Assembly: GCF_963422355.1 (NCBI RefSeq)
Contig: NC_085094.1
Coordinates: 983,501 to 1,047,500, forward strand
Length of the DNA stretch: 64,000 nucleotides
Origin: Corticium candelabrum
Lineage: Eukaryota; Porifera; Homoscleromorpha; Homosclerophorida; Plakinidae
Direction: 5' to 3'
This document shows positions 12,189 to 44,900 of this stretch, in pieces (position 1 is the first letter of the stretch; each line of letters opens with the position of its first letter). The position numbers and the translations under genes are program-made. The notes beneath the pieces are model-generated. The model was given only the letters and a program-made list of their open reading frames with translations, was not told the DNA's origin and did no database searches.

Positions 12189-13448
12189 TCACATGGTTGT
12201 AACTGATTGCTGATAGTGTTGTGGCTGTCCATATAGGTCATGGAAGCTCTGCTTTTTTGAGAATGTATTGTATGAAGAATATTCATTAGGAGGAAATGAA
12301 AGGCAAGTGGAATTTCCTTCTGCATAACTGCCGCCTGTACTGAATGTGCAATTACTGAGAGGAGAGAGGCCATTGAGACTGTAGTGGCCTTGTGCCATTA
12401 TAGTGTCAATACTGAATCGTCGAATGGTTTTGGCAGTTTCTTCATCGCATGCATTCTCTCTGTTGGTATTGTAGATACCTGTATCTGAAATGGGTGAGAC
12501 GAGTGAACTGACTGTGCACGGATTATGTTGTACAGGTGCCTTGACTGTAGTTGTCAGTGGTGACTGAATGACATGAGGTTGGGGACTGCAGAATGCAGGC
12601 TGAAGATCTGTAGAACACCCAGACATAATGACAGGGGCATGGTAGCTTCCACTATGAGGCTGGTGATGCCATCCCAGGGCACTTTCATTGCTTGCAGATA
12701 GATCAGGGGTTTTGTATAGACCTGCAGACATGGAGAGTTGTGTAGGTCTACAGACAACCGGTTGTTGCCAAGTAGAATCCAGCAGTTGTCCAGACTGATG
12801 ATATGGATCACTGTGATGATAAACAGAAGGAGTCAAAGGTGAATACATTTGCAGAGATCCGGGTGCTGGTCCTAGATATGAGAGAAACGGGTCTTGATCA
12901 TTGGGAAGTCGAAGATGTGAAGGTGGGATTCTTCGAATGAATCTTTTTCGACGTCTGAGGAAGCTACCGTTTTTGAACATCTCAGAGCTGTTAGGGTCCA
13001 GAGCCCAGTAGTTGCCCTTGCCAGGATTGGATGCATCTCTTGGAACTTTGACGAAGCAGTCATTCAAGCTGAGATTGTGTCTTATTGAGTTCTGCCAAGA
13101 AGGCCACTTTTTACGATAATACGGAAAATTCTCAATGATAAAGTCACATATTTCCCCCAGTGTTAGTTTCTTGTCTGTCGAGTTAGAGATGGCCATAGAA
13201 ATAAGGGCGATATAGGAGTAGGGTGGTTTGGTAGTCTCGCTTTGATTCTTCTTCTTCTTACCCTTGACATCGCGGTCATAAGCTTTGATAGCTTCCTTGC
13301 AACTGCCTAGTGCCTCAGGGGTAGGAGAGCCACTGTAGCTGTTCTGTTGTAGTAATGACGATTGCTGAACTGCAGAGTTCGAACAAGTTGTGTCTCGACC
13401 CATAGAGAAATGATAGTCAACTGGTGTCGGAAACCCCGGTCGCATCAT
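12189..13448 (-). CDS. forkhead transcription factor, class I, FoxD-like
   Basis: A single open exon of 419 residues. Residues about 74-173 form a full forkhead DNA-binding domain, beginning [14 protein letters not shown]. The recognition helix [15 protein letters not shown] lies at about 118-132. Wing residues [10 protein letters not shown] and the basic end [11 protein letters not shown] follow. The PGKGNYW and [10 protein letters not shown] features resemble FoxD and FoxE proteins, and FoxD genes are usually intronless, as this is. The long Ser/Pro/His/Gln-rich C-terminal part has no recognised motif. It would act in the nucleus as a developmental regulator. The exact subclass needs a tree, so no symbol is given. 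The start chosen is the double Met (MMRPGF). Confidence 0.93.
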   Translation of the reverse strand: MMRPGFPTPVDYHFSMGRDTTCSNSAVQQSSLLQQNSYSGSPTPEALGSCKEAIKAYDRDVKGKKKKNQSETTKPPYSYIALISMAISNSTDKKLTLGEICDFIIENFPYYRKKWPSWQNSIRHNLSLNDCFVKVPRDASNPGKGNYWALDPNSSEMFKNGSFLRRRKRFIRRIPPSHLRLPNDQDPFLSYLGPAPGSLQMYSPLTPSVYHHSDPYHQSGQLLDSTWQQPVVCRPTQLSMSAGLYKTPDLSASNESALGWHHQPHSGSYHAPVIMSGCSTDLQPAFCSPQPHVIQSPLTTTVKAPVQHNPCTVSSLVSPISDTGIYNTNRENACDEETAKTIRRFSIDTIMAQGHYSLNGLSPLSNCTFSTGGSYAEGNSTCLSFPPNEYSSYNTFSKKQSFHDLYGQPQHYQQSVTTM

Positions 13449-15179
13449 CTTGTTCCTAACAGAATTGACAGAGTTCTTGACACTGATGAGTCACGCGATC
13501 GCTCTGAGGCGAAATGAACTGCGAACTCTTTCTTGGAGGCCTTATGAAGAGAGCTCTGCCTGAAGCAGCCTTATAACGGGATTTGAGGTGGGATGTCCGG
13601 TAGAGTCTAATATGCTTTGGTCGAAGCGAGTCACAGGGTACCGCTATATCAGTCAAGTAATGTAATTATCGTTATCGCCAAGTTTAGTAAGGTTGCAGCC
13701 GCCTTTGCTGTTCATTTAGAGCAAAATGCTGCTCGTTTTAAGAAATCCAAGCTAAAGTCGCACAGTCACGAGTGACATAACAACGAGTCTAGGAGACTTG
13801 CTTGAAGGAAAGACGTTAAGTGTGCGAAAATATAAAGCAATACGGTAGCGTACGAGTGCCTGTGGCTTTTGCACCGTCTGCTAGCGCCACTACGGGGTGT
13901 AGCCGCGCATAATAAAGTAATTAAATTACACGAGAAGCAAAGGCTTGCGGTGCATACTCGACGGCAACGGAACTCTACGCTGTTCTCAGTGTACAGTGCG
14001 AACATGGTGTAACTTGTGGATACGCCCTTACCATCTCGACTTGTGAAGGAATCGTTTACCGGCGAATTCATGAAAACGTACCGGCGTAGTTCTGATTAGA
14101 TTTGCCTCAACTTATTGACATGCCATGTTTTCGCCCGGCCTTCCTGCTATCAAGACTAGTGAGCTGTAACTGGATTTGCAATTCTCCTTTCGGATGTTTC
14201 AACTTCTAATCGACTCTGACAAGACCATTACATTCTATTAACTGACGGAACATATTCATTGACCGGTATTCCTGATAGTTTTCATTTTCCCTGTCTTTAG
14301 TCTTGTCAATTTGTGGATTGTAAAATTGCAAAGCGCTGTCTAGCTAAGCGAGGAAGTAAGGCGGGAGAGCTAGCAGCAAGGTGTTCTGTGGCTGTAGTCT
14401 GTCAGTTGTAGCTCGGCTTCTCTCGTTTCCAGTCAACGTCGCTGCGTGTGCCCTAACATGTCGATGTCACACTCTAAAGGCGCGCTCTGATCGAAAACAA
14501 TTCTATAGACGAAAACTTTACAAAGTGCTACAGATCGCGGTACTTTTGCCGAAAATTTAACACGTTGTGTTGTGCCCGCTAGATGTTGCATCCGGAACCT
14601 GCCAGACCGTGTTACTGAGATGCGTTGACTGAACGCGAAAGCTCCGTAACTGTACCAGTTCGTGATGGTGTGAGAGTTTCGCACATTTGTCGACATTAGC
14701 GTTTCATGTCTAGGAATTACGGTTTGCATGGAAATTCAGTGCCAGAAGAGAATTCCGCCGGTGTCTCCCTCGTTCAACTTAGCATTTGTAGCTTCTACTC
14801 GGGTGGTCTCAAACGGTCTCACAGTGGGATTCTCTGTAGAGATAGCGTACACCACAACGGTCAGTGGACTAAGGTGGCCGGAAGAAGATAGGTGATAAAG
14901 CATCTGGCACATGTACTGCACAAGAAAGACCAAACAAAACTCTACCCTACACAACGCTTCCTCCATGTCATTGCCCTGCGGTACCTGTACACTAGCTAGC
15001 AATCCTAAAATTTTATCAAAGAAATGATGTTTTACTTTTCAAAAGTTGAACAGTGATGAATATGTAGTAGACAGCAATAGGTTTTGTATATCAATCAACG
15101 TATCTCAAGAGACGCATTGCCTGGAGTCCGAGTCTTGGACGTACATCCGGGATGTAGACGTGACTACTGACACTTTTCT
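13449..15179. promoter_or_regulatory. intergenic region between divergent FoxD-like and nardilysin genes
   Basis: About 1.7 kb with no recognisable coding segment. Open frames at 13766-14071, 14433-14729 and 14736-15002 (minus) lack family resemblance and splice signals. The region must contain the 5' regulatory DNA of both genes, but I could not single out sites. Confidence 0.35.
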
Positions 15180-35314
<20,135 letters not shown>

Positions 35315-35652
35315 TGTAGAAAAATGTCCTGAACATTCATACTTGTAATCAGTGTTGTTGTCACTCTTTTTGAGGAATACATTCAAGCAGAGTTTTGTGT
35401 TTATCATATTCATTCAAGCATGTAAGTTATATGTACTGTAACAGTCACACAATACTGCATAATTATGTTTTTCAGTGGACTTGCTTGCGCAATAGTGGGT
35501 CCTGATGTTGCTATGAGCTATCCCAGACTAGAGTAGGAACATCATCTCATTTGTAGACGTGGACTATTGTTAAAAAGTACACTTTTGAAATGTGTAGGGA
35601 ATATCTTAGCAATTGTGAGGATTTTGTGTGGCAGTTATTCTATGCTTTACTA

Positions 35653-35742
35653 GCCTCGTACCAAACCCTCTCGCATCGTTGTGCCTGTTGTTGCGTCATA
35701 TGGGAAGCAGGCATGATGGTGCGAGAGGGTGTGGTACAAGGC
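35653..35742. repeat. 90-bp foldback element
   Basis: Arms GCCTCGTACCAAACCCTCTC and, inverted, GCCTTGTACCACACCCTCTC pair closely around a short loop. It is probably a very small MITE. Confidence 0.75.
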
Positions 35743-36228
35743 AAAGTTTGCACTGACTTTCCTACATTTCTATACTTTGCATGTTTTCTGTTTACTCTTT
35801 ACTGATACTGTCCGGAATGATAATGTCTATAAGAAGACATAAGTTGTCTTCTTGTTCATGGCAGTTGGCCTTTACTTTTGTCATGGTTTGGTTCTTGTTC
35901 TTTTCATCCTGATGATATCGTTGGTGTTTACAAGTTTGTCTGATTTTATTCTTGTATGATTAAGTTGTAATGTTTGCCTGCTACTGCGTGGGACTTGTAT
36001 TAAGTAGATGTTGGAGGCAACCTGTTAGTGCCACTCTTTGTAATCACTCATATCAGGGGTAGAGCATTACAGCCAGACCAGATGTAAGATGGCTGCTTTT
36101 TCAAGTCTTGCATGGCCCGCACACAAGTGGAGTTAATGTCTCAAATGCAGAAATGCACCTTTCATAGCAGCACTCATGAACAGCTGGATGCTGAATGGTT
36201 GCAGTACATGCTTTAGTGATACCACAAT

Positions 36229-36294
36229 GTGGATACAATGAAATAGTCCTTTCATTCACCGGTGACAATGGAAGGACTATTTCATTGTATCCAC
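36229..36294. other. perfect 23-bp stem hairpin (candidate small-RNA precursor)
   Basis: The arm GTGGATACAATGAAATAGTC continues CTT, and the complementary arm returns after a 20-base loop that itself contains CACCGGTG. The stem has no mismatch. It could be a small foldback element or a hairpin precursor; the sequence alone does not decide. Confidence 0.6.
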
Positions 36295-38397
36295 GGCGAT
36301 GTTTCAGTAAGAAGACACAACTGTTATGGAGTGGCTACTAAATAGCTAGCTGCCTTTACAAGTACTGGAGCGATTCAACACCTACAGTAGTTTTCTCACG
36401 AGAGGAAGAACACATGAAGCCAGACTGCTTTTGAAGTTGCTCACAAACTAATGTATTGTCCAAAGGCACCTACAATTGTCAAGTAAACTAACAGTAAAGG
36501 TACAGTGCACATCACATATCTGATGAAGGAACATGCATGTTCTAAGGTCACCTTTCGTACAGTTTGCATCAATGGGCAAATTCGCTATTGAAACTTGCTA
36601 AGTACTGTTGTATAATTTAATGTCAATCTGAAACAGCTCAACTAATCGTTTGCAAGGGAAATATACAATCAGTCGACATAGTCAGTATGATGATGAACAT
36701 GTGCATAGTAAAGATTCTAATCTGTCATTCATTAGGTATGTACATGATTGGGAGAGAACATATGCAAACACAATGATCTCTACCTCAGTCGTCTTGTAGT
36801 GAGTGAATAATTGATACAGAGCTGCTGAACAAGTTATATTTAATTCACTCATTAATTTCAGCATACCATTGTGCTTGTGTTAGATTTTATTGAAATGAAC
36901 TGCTATAGAGTCTAAGACGACTTTGGTCCGTGTTTGGTTTAATGATTTAATTTCTAGCTGATACAAGTCTAGCTGCAATGTCACGGTTACATGTCTCAGT
37001 AGTGAACAGGTAATATAGGGTCAGTAGGTGATTGAGCCAATACCCGGGCTGCAGCTGCTCAATTGCAATGAGCATCCAGCAATATTGCTCACTCACGTAA
37101 TCCTAAGTTTGTCTACATTGTTTAGATCAATATAACAACTTTCTATGCCTTAAATGATACTGTATATATAGCAAGGCTATAATGCACTCAATAATAATAC
37201 AAAAATATTTTCTGATTGTCATCATTGTGAAGACTGGTCAACAAAACTAGTGGCAGTTTATTTCTATCCAGTGCAAGAGTCAGCAGCCTCTTCAACACAA
37301 ACAAACGAATTATCATTGTGAACCTGGACAATGTTGTTTGTCCAACAGACATTTGAGTGATTTGAATTTGTGACTATTTTGACTTGATAAAAGTCTTTAA
37401 TTAATATAATTAAAATTGCAGGTCAAAGTTTTGTCACCAGAATCAATATGGGATAGATATCTCAATGATAGACAATCCGAATTGATGGAGCAATCTCCTT
37501 CACACCTCAATTTTTCTCTCTCCGTCCTGCTATGTTCTGCTTGAGTCAAAGATGTTTTGTTTTTTGGGAATAACTTTTGCACATGTAAAATTAGTGATAG
37601 TAATGCAAGTGCATAAGAACTATGAGATGCACAGTCCACCCACATAATGCCTTCAGACCTCTTTGAATTATCAATCATCAGCCTTTTCTCGTATTAGTAA
37701 CGTGATCATGATGTTTGCAAACTCACATGCAAAATCATTACTTTAGTTCTCTTAGCGCCGTTAGGCAGTTTGGCACACGCATAACACATGATGCACTAAT
37801 TAAAGGTAGTAGTAGTGAATGAAACAGACGCGGATCCAGGATTTCCAGAAGGGGTAGCATATTTTCTTACATGACGTCACATCAATGCAGAGTGTTGTCA
37901 TGATATTATACGTGTACTCCATCTCATATGTTTTGTCTCTGTTGCAGTACTTGAATGTGAGTGAATCTATAAGCAGTCTTGATAGTATGATTCAAGTTCT
38001 TGTCTATACTAAATGCTACAATTCACCTATCTATGATTTAGTGTGAACACCTCAGTATGATTCCTTGGCTTATTTCAGAAACAAGCTTGGCAAGTTTACT
38101 TATTGACTGACACTATATTAGAAAACATTAGACTTTTGCCACTCATCCATAATCATGTTTCTTGCTTAGTTCAATTTACAGCAACTAGCCTTCATATACC
38201 AATCTGCTGGCTCTCTTCTAACAAGTTCCATAATGTGAAGTTTAATTGCATTACTCGCAAGCTTGTAAAGCTAAATACATGGCAACATCATATGCGGGAA
38301 CATGCAGTAACAGTGCGCATTTCGAGGTCATTTATGAGTGGTTGTAAAGCAGACCAATCACAGCTCACTATAATATTGAGCAAACAAAAAAATCATT

Positions 38398-38931
38398 CTA
38401 CTTGGGAAGTGCGTGCAAGGGAACTTGAACTTCAAACACTCCTTTCTGACCTCTAGCAATTTCTAATGGACAAGTCAACCAACGTGGGTTAGACAACTCT
38501 GTAAGATATTTGTCAGTAAGAGGTCTAAGAACTGCTGCATGTTCCAGTTGTTGCATTTGTTTGGCTGCTGATTCATCAGAGCACTTCCACGTAATCCCTA
38601 CATCCACAACACCTACAATACAACAGCACACAGTCAAACATTGCATAGCTTGTGATTGTGTTTTGACTGTAATCTGTGGCTGCATGCATACCAAAAACTA
38701 AACCTAATAGCTGATTGAACAGATGAGTATGGCATTATAGAATGATGGCATGCATTCTTTGTAACCACATCTTTAGTTCTTTCTTTAATTAACGTTCAAC
38801 AGCTACATCACATTATATCACATCAAATTACATTAGTCAGGTCACGTACATCACATCACATCGCATCGCATCAGACAATATCATATAAGTCCATGTCACC
38901 TGACTACAAATTACAATGTCACACTATCACA

Positions 38932-38989
<58 letters not shown>

Positions 38990-41900
38990 GAGATAGAAAA
39001 TCACCCTGGAAAATACCTCGGCTGATCCACACGAGCCTCGTCTTGATGGTATCATTCCCGTAGGAAAGCACCATCAATGTCTTCCAACTCCTCATCAAAT
39101 GTGGCAGGAACCTGCCCAAGACTGGACTAATCTTATGCAACTGAAGACATTGGAGTAACCAGCTGTGTGGCACACTGTCATAGGCTTTCTGGTAGTCCAC
39201 CCAAGCCTTGCTCAGGCTCATGTGCCTGGTGTTACAGTCCTTGGTAAGCAGTTTGTTAATCAAATTGCTGATCCTTTGCACCAAAGGAACCCCGCTGAAA
39301 ACCCTTCTGCTCCGATGCCTTGAGGTTTCCCTGAACCAAATGCCCTGCAATCCTCTGTCTGACAACTGAGGTAAGGGTCATGTAGAAGACAGGCAGACAA
39401 GCGATAGACCGGTAATTTTGGCCTGGTCAGTCTTGTCATTCTTAGGTATCAGGGTAGTTGTTGCCTGAGTTAACCAGTCAGGCACAGAGTCCGGGTCCTG
39501 AAACAGGAGGTTGTAGTTACAAGTCAAGTTACCGTGAAGACATGTGATGCGCTTGACCCAGAAACCATAAACTGATCTGGTCCAGAAGACTTCCAGTTCC
39601 CTATCCTCTTGAGATACAATGTGACCTCATCACCTGAGATAGGTGGCCACTGCTGCTCAGCTGCCCGGTACGTTTCACCATCAGTTCGCCTCAGCCAGAA
39701 GGCAGCCTCATTATGACACACTTCAGTTTCTAAAATATCACCCCAATACTGCTCAATCTCAGACTCAGATGGTGGGGAAGTGATCTGGATAGGCTGTTTA
39801 CCCAATTCCCTGTAAACCGCCCAGCATCCCGTTAAAACAAACCATTCTGGCAAAGTCTCTTACGATTCTTTTCCAGTCTCCTAGCCTGCTCAACCTTGGA
39901 CTGCAGTTCCATTTTCAGCCAATTTATGGTGACCTCACAAGTCTCCAAACGAGGAATGCTCCATTGATGACGGAGTAGTTGCAGCTCGTGTAACAAACGA
40001 ATGCTCGATGACTCCCACATAACTTCCCGCAACATAGAATTGCCTGCTAAAGTGCAAGAATCTCCATATCCAGTCTTCGTCTCCGTGTCGGTGTTTGAGA
40101 ATTAGTTGACTTTGCCATCTTTGAGCCATGCCTTTTGGACACTAGTGAAGCAGCAGCATACACCAGGTAACTGATTTCACTCATATCTGGTTCACCTTCA
40201 CTAAATTGATGATTGCATTAAGAGCATCAATAAGCTTCAGGGTCACGCTGTTCACAGTGATCTTTGAATGACGTGGTCTCTCACAGATAGGAATTTGCCT
40301 GACTTTCTGTAGCTCATCAAGAAACTCCCGACAGAGTACAGGGTCTACAGCAGCATCACCATCAAGTGAAGGACCGTCCTTTGTCTGGCAGTAAACTAAA
40401 CTGATTCGAGAAGTCAGAGTCTCCATCTTTTCTAGCCGAGAAGGACGGTCTTTCAGATCACGGTGTGGTCTGATGTGTGGTCATCAGATCACGGTCCACA
40501 GAGTTACAAGGGAATGGTGATTCCTTAGTAGCTCTGCACTGACCTTATCCAAAGTGCCATCCATAGATGTGCAGTCTCCAGACAGAACAGTGACTGGCTG
40601 ATCAAAGAAGCCATTTCCCAAGTAATTAGTAGACTGATGATCTTCTTGCATCATTAGCACCACAGGTAATGATGCAAGAGGATTATCAGTCTACTATGTG
40701 TCGTTATGCCCCTCCATGATAGGTAAGTGGGGTCTTTACTCCCATCTGGGTGCCCACCAACCCGGCATTAAAACATGAGAAAGAAAGACAGACAAGTTTC
40801 ATAATTTACTGTCATCACTGGGGTTTGAACTCCAAAACCATGTATTATTATTTTATGTCCTGCTCAACCAGATCAGTCTGGTTCCTAAGGTCTCTTGTAC
40901 CGGAAACAAACCCTGCCTCAGAGGTGCTTAGACAATCATGGCTGTCTAGACAGAAGACGTGAATTTACATAGGATCTGACTGGATCCAAGAAGCACTGTT
41001 TTCTGTAAGTGCTGCATGTTGTGATGACCTGGTATGTCCAGCCACTGTGCAATACCTGCATGCACTGTGCCCAATGCTCCGAACACCACTGGAACAACCA
41101 GTGTCCGACACTGCCACATGCAGCTTACCTTCACCCGCAAGTAACTGTATTTTGTCAACTTCTCAGCCTGTTTCCTGGCAATGTTGCCATCAGCAGGACA
41201 GCTGATATCAATAAGAAGACAAGTGTTTGTCTTCTTATTTCTGAAACAGTATTGTTGTCATCACCCTCTAGGTAGGGTAAGTGGGGTCTCCACCCTCAAC
41301 TGGGCACCCACCAACCCGGCAGGTTAGTCCCAGAGAGATACATGTTTCCGTGTAATCCTTATAGTGCTAGTAACTGGCTTATCAATCATTGACTGCGTGC
41401 GCTACAAGAATTTCGCCAGCTCTAAATGGCATGCCCAGTAGATATTAATAACTACCAGAAAAGCACTGATCCTCATTGCCAACAATCCCCACACCAGACC
41501 ACAGAAACTCCTCATCGACGGAAACAAGTCTACTCTCACAAAACAAGTCTACTCTCACAGACATAGCCAACTAGACTCGTTTCATTATATAGTTGTCGCA
41601 ACCCAGGATTAAACCCAGGCCATCATGGTTAGAGAACCAGAACTCTAACCACTAGGCTATTGCGTGTTGTTATGCCCTTCCATGATGGGCAAGTGGGGTC
41701 TTTACCCTCATCTGGGCACCCACCAACCCGGCAGGTGAGCCCAGCAAGGTACATGTTTCTGTGTAGTCCACACGGCAATCATGACTAGCCAATTTGTTAT
41801 AGATTGCAGGCATTACGGTGACCCAAACTCAGTATAGTATGGCTAGTGGATATCAAAGACCACCAGAAAAGCACTGAACATCATTGTCAACGGACCGTTC

Positions 41901-44900
41901 GCCAGACCACAGAAACTCCCAACGACTGAAACAAGTCATAGTCTCATGGACGTAGTTAGAGAAACATGAGAAAGAAAGACAGACAAGTTTCATAATTTAC
42001 TGTCGTCACTGGGGTTTGAACCCCTCAACCATGGAGTGGTTGCAATTGTCACTAACCACTAAGCCACGTATTATGTCGTCATCACCGTCTCAGTAGGGTA
42101 AGTGGGGTCTTTACCCTCAACTGGGAGCCCACCAACCCGGCAGGTAAGTCACAGAGAGGTACATGTTTGCATGTAATCCACACAAAGCTGGTAACTGGCT
42201 TATCGATTGATTGTGTGCACTGCAAGGATTTCACCAGCTCTGAACAGCATGCCCAGTAGATATCAATGACTATCAGGAAAGCACTGATCCTCATTGCCAG
42301 CCATCCCCACGCCAGATCACAGAGACTCCCCATCAACAAAAACAAGTCTCCTTTCACAGGCATATTGTGTCGCTATGTCCCTCCATGATGGGCAAGTGGG
42401 GTTTTACCCCCATCTGGGCGCCCATCAACCAGCCAGGTGAGCCCAGCAGGGTACATGTTTCTGTGTAGTCCACACGGTGATCAATGACTAGCCAATTCGA
42501 TATAGATTGCTGACATTACGGTGACCGCAAACTCAGTACAGCATCCCTAGTGGATATCAATGACCACCAAGAAAGTGCTGAACGTCATCGCCAACGAACC
42601 ATTCGCCAGACCACAGAAACTCCCCAATGACTGAAACAAGTCCATAGTCTCATGGACAAAGCTGGACACGAGAAAGAAAAACAAACAAGTTTCATAATTT
42701 ATTGTCGTCACTGGAGTTTGAGCCCCAAATCATGAAGTGGTAGCCATTGTCGCTAACCACTAAGCCGTGGCGGTGACTTTTATTTTATTATTATTATTAT
42801 GTCGTGCTCATGCAACCAGATCATTCTGGTTCGTAAGGTCTCTTGCAAGCACCGGAGGCAAACCCTGCCTCAGAGGTGCTTAGACCATCATGGCTGTCTA
42901 GACAGAAGACATGACTTTACGTAGAATCCGAGTGAATCCAATAAGCACTGCTTTCTGTAAGTGCTGCAGGTTGTGATGACCTGGAATAATGTCCAGCCAC
43001 CATGCAATACCTGCGTGCACTGTGCCCAACGCTCCGAACACCACTGGAACAACCAGTGTCCAACACTGCCACATGCAGCTTACCTCCACCCGCAAGTAAC
43101 TGTATTTCGTCAACTTCTCAGCCTGTTTCCTGGCAATGTTGCTATCAGCAGGACAGCTGATATCAATAAGAAGACAAGTGTTTGTCTTCTTATTTCTAAA
43201 ACAAATGTCAGGACGATTGGCACCGATGTTCCTAGCAGTAGGGATGGCTGTATCCCACATCATCGTGGTGCCGTCCGTTTCCACAAGCCTATCAGGATAA
43301 TGCCAGTACCATCTGCTCTCCACTAAAAACCCAAAATGACGACAAATGTCCCAGTGGATAATGGAGGCCACCTGATTGCGTCAATCAGTGTAGTCCATCG
43401 GTGCCAAGGCACTACAGCCTGCCACAATGTGGTCAACTGTTTCCAGGCCTACACTGCACTGCACAAGCGGCAAGTGGGACTGACATCTCGATGCAGAACG
43501 TTGCGCTCATAATACCGAGTCCAAAGAGCTTGGTCTTGACCAGCAACAACCAGTCCCTCAGTTGCAGCAGGAAGATTCGATGACTTCAGCCATCTGTACG
43601 TCTCTTTCATGTCCACAGGTGGTTTCTCAGTGAGACAGTGATACTGACCATGCATAGGTTTTCTGCTCCAGGACTGTACATGAAGAGAACTGCTGCAAGT
43701 GTGGAAATGTTTCGCATCTGTCTGAGGTGCTTGTTCGAAGACACCATCAGACAAGACGATCCCACTTCCATGCAGGTTCTGTGACTTGTTGTCCTTAGAA
43801 AGACTACCCTGCAGCTGTGCAGTAAACCGACAATTATTATGTCGTCATCACCCTCTAGATAGAAAAAGTGGGGTCTTTACCCTCAACTGGGCGCCCACCA
43901 ACCCGACAGGCAAGTCCCAGAGAGGTACATTTTTCCTCCGTGTAATCAATTGGCACTAGTAACTGGCTTATCAATTGTTGATTGTGTGAGCTACGAGGAT
44001 TTTGCCAGCTCTAAACAGCACGCCCAGTAGATATCAATGACTACCAGAACATTGTCAACGGTCCCCACGCCAGATCACAGAAACTCCCCATCGATGGAAA
44101 CAAGTCTACTCTCACAGATATAGTCAAATAGACAGTGAGAAAGAACCAACAGACTCGTTTCATTATATTGCTGTCACCACAAGGTTTGAATCTATTATTA
44201 TTATTATCTTGCAACAACGTTGTTGGCTGAAAAGCTTCATTTCACATACAACATGACAATCAACTGGCTACAATGCAGAATCTGCTATGCACGTATTAGA
44301 TCTGCTGTCATGTGCACGAGAGGATGCAGAATGAAGTAAAGAGTTTACAAATATGAAGGAGGCATAGAGCAAGCTGTCGCCAATCAGGGGCGTAGTGTGG
44401 CACGGGCTATACCAGGCTATAGCCCATCATTTGTAGGCATGGTCATACAAATTGTGGACTGTAAATACATGCGAGGACCCAAGCTGTGTATAGTATATAC
44501 ATGCACCCTTTTTTCCAGTCTGGATCTGCCACTGATTCTACCGTATCAGTCAATAATATTATTAGAAGCCAACAAAAATGAGCGTGTCCATAAAAATGGA
44601 CGTGCCAAGTAGCATCAAAGTTTAGCCCCCATTTCTAGAGGTCACGTTATGCCCCTGGGTCAATGGCTGCTTAGCTCACTAACTCATTAGTAAACTTTCT
44701 TAATTTGCTAACAAAATAGTTTTCTCTAAGATTCTTTAGTTAGCTATATTGCACGTATATGTTACTAGCACAAACACTCTAGTTTTAGAGCTTAGCGTTT
44801 CTTTGCAAATGTAGCAGTATGGACGTAGTGCAAATCTATTCAAATATATGTTGTTTGGTAAAAATTATTATGTAGTATTGTTAGATATTTTTACAATGCA

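Larger units (their letters stand above)
35315..38397. other. intergenic stretch, no gene recognised
   Basis: Between the nardilysin stop and the last EOLA exon. Apart from two foldbacks (35653-35742, 36229-36294) and a hAT-end-like sequence (ACGCGGATCCAGGATTTCC near 37830), I see no coding segment. The frames at 37397-37678 (minus) and 38103-38456 (plus) have no family resemblance. Confidence 0.45.

Noticed and set aside
41595-42776. tRNA-like sequences with A and B boxes
   Set aside because: They sit at the heads of repeated SINE units and do not form a clean cloverleaf, so they are not called as tRNA genes.
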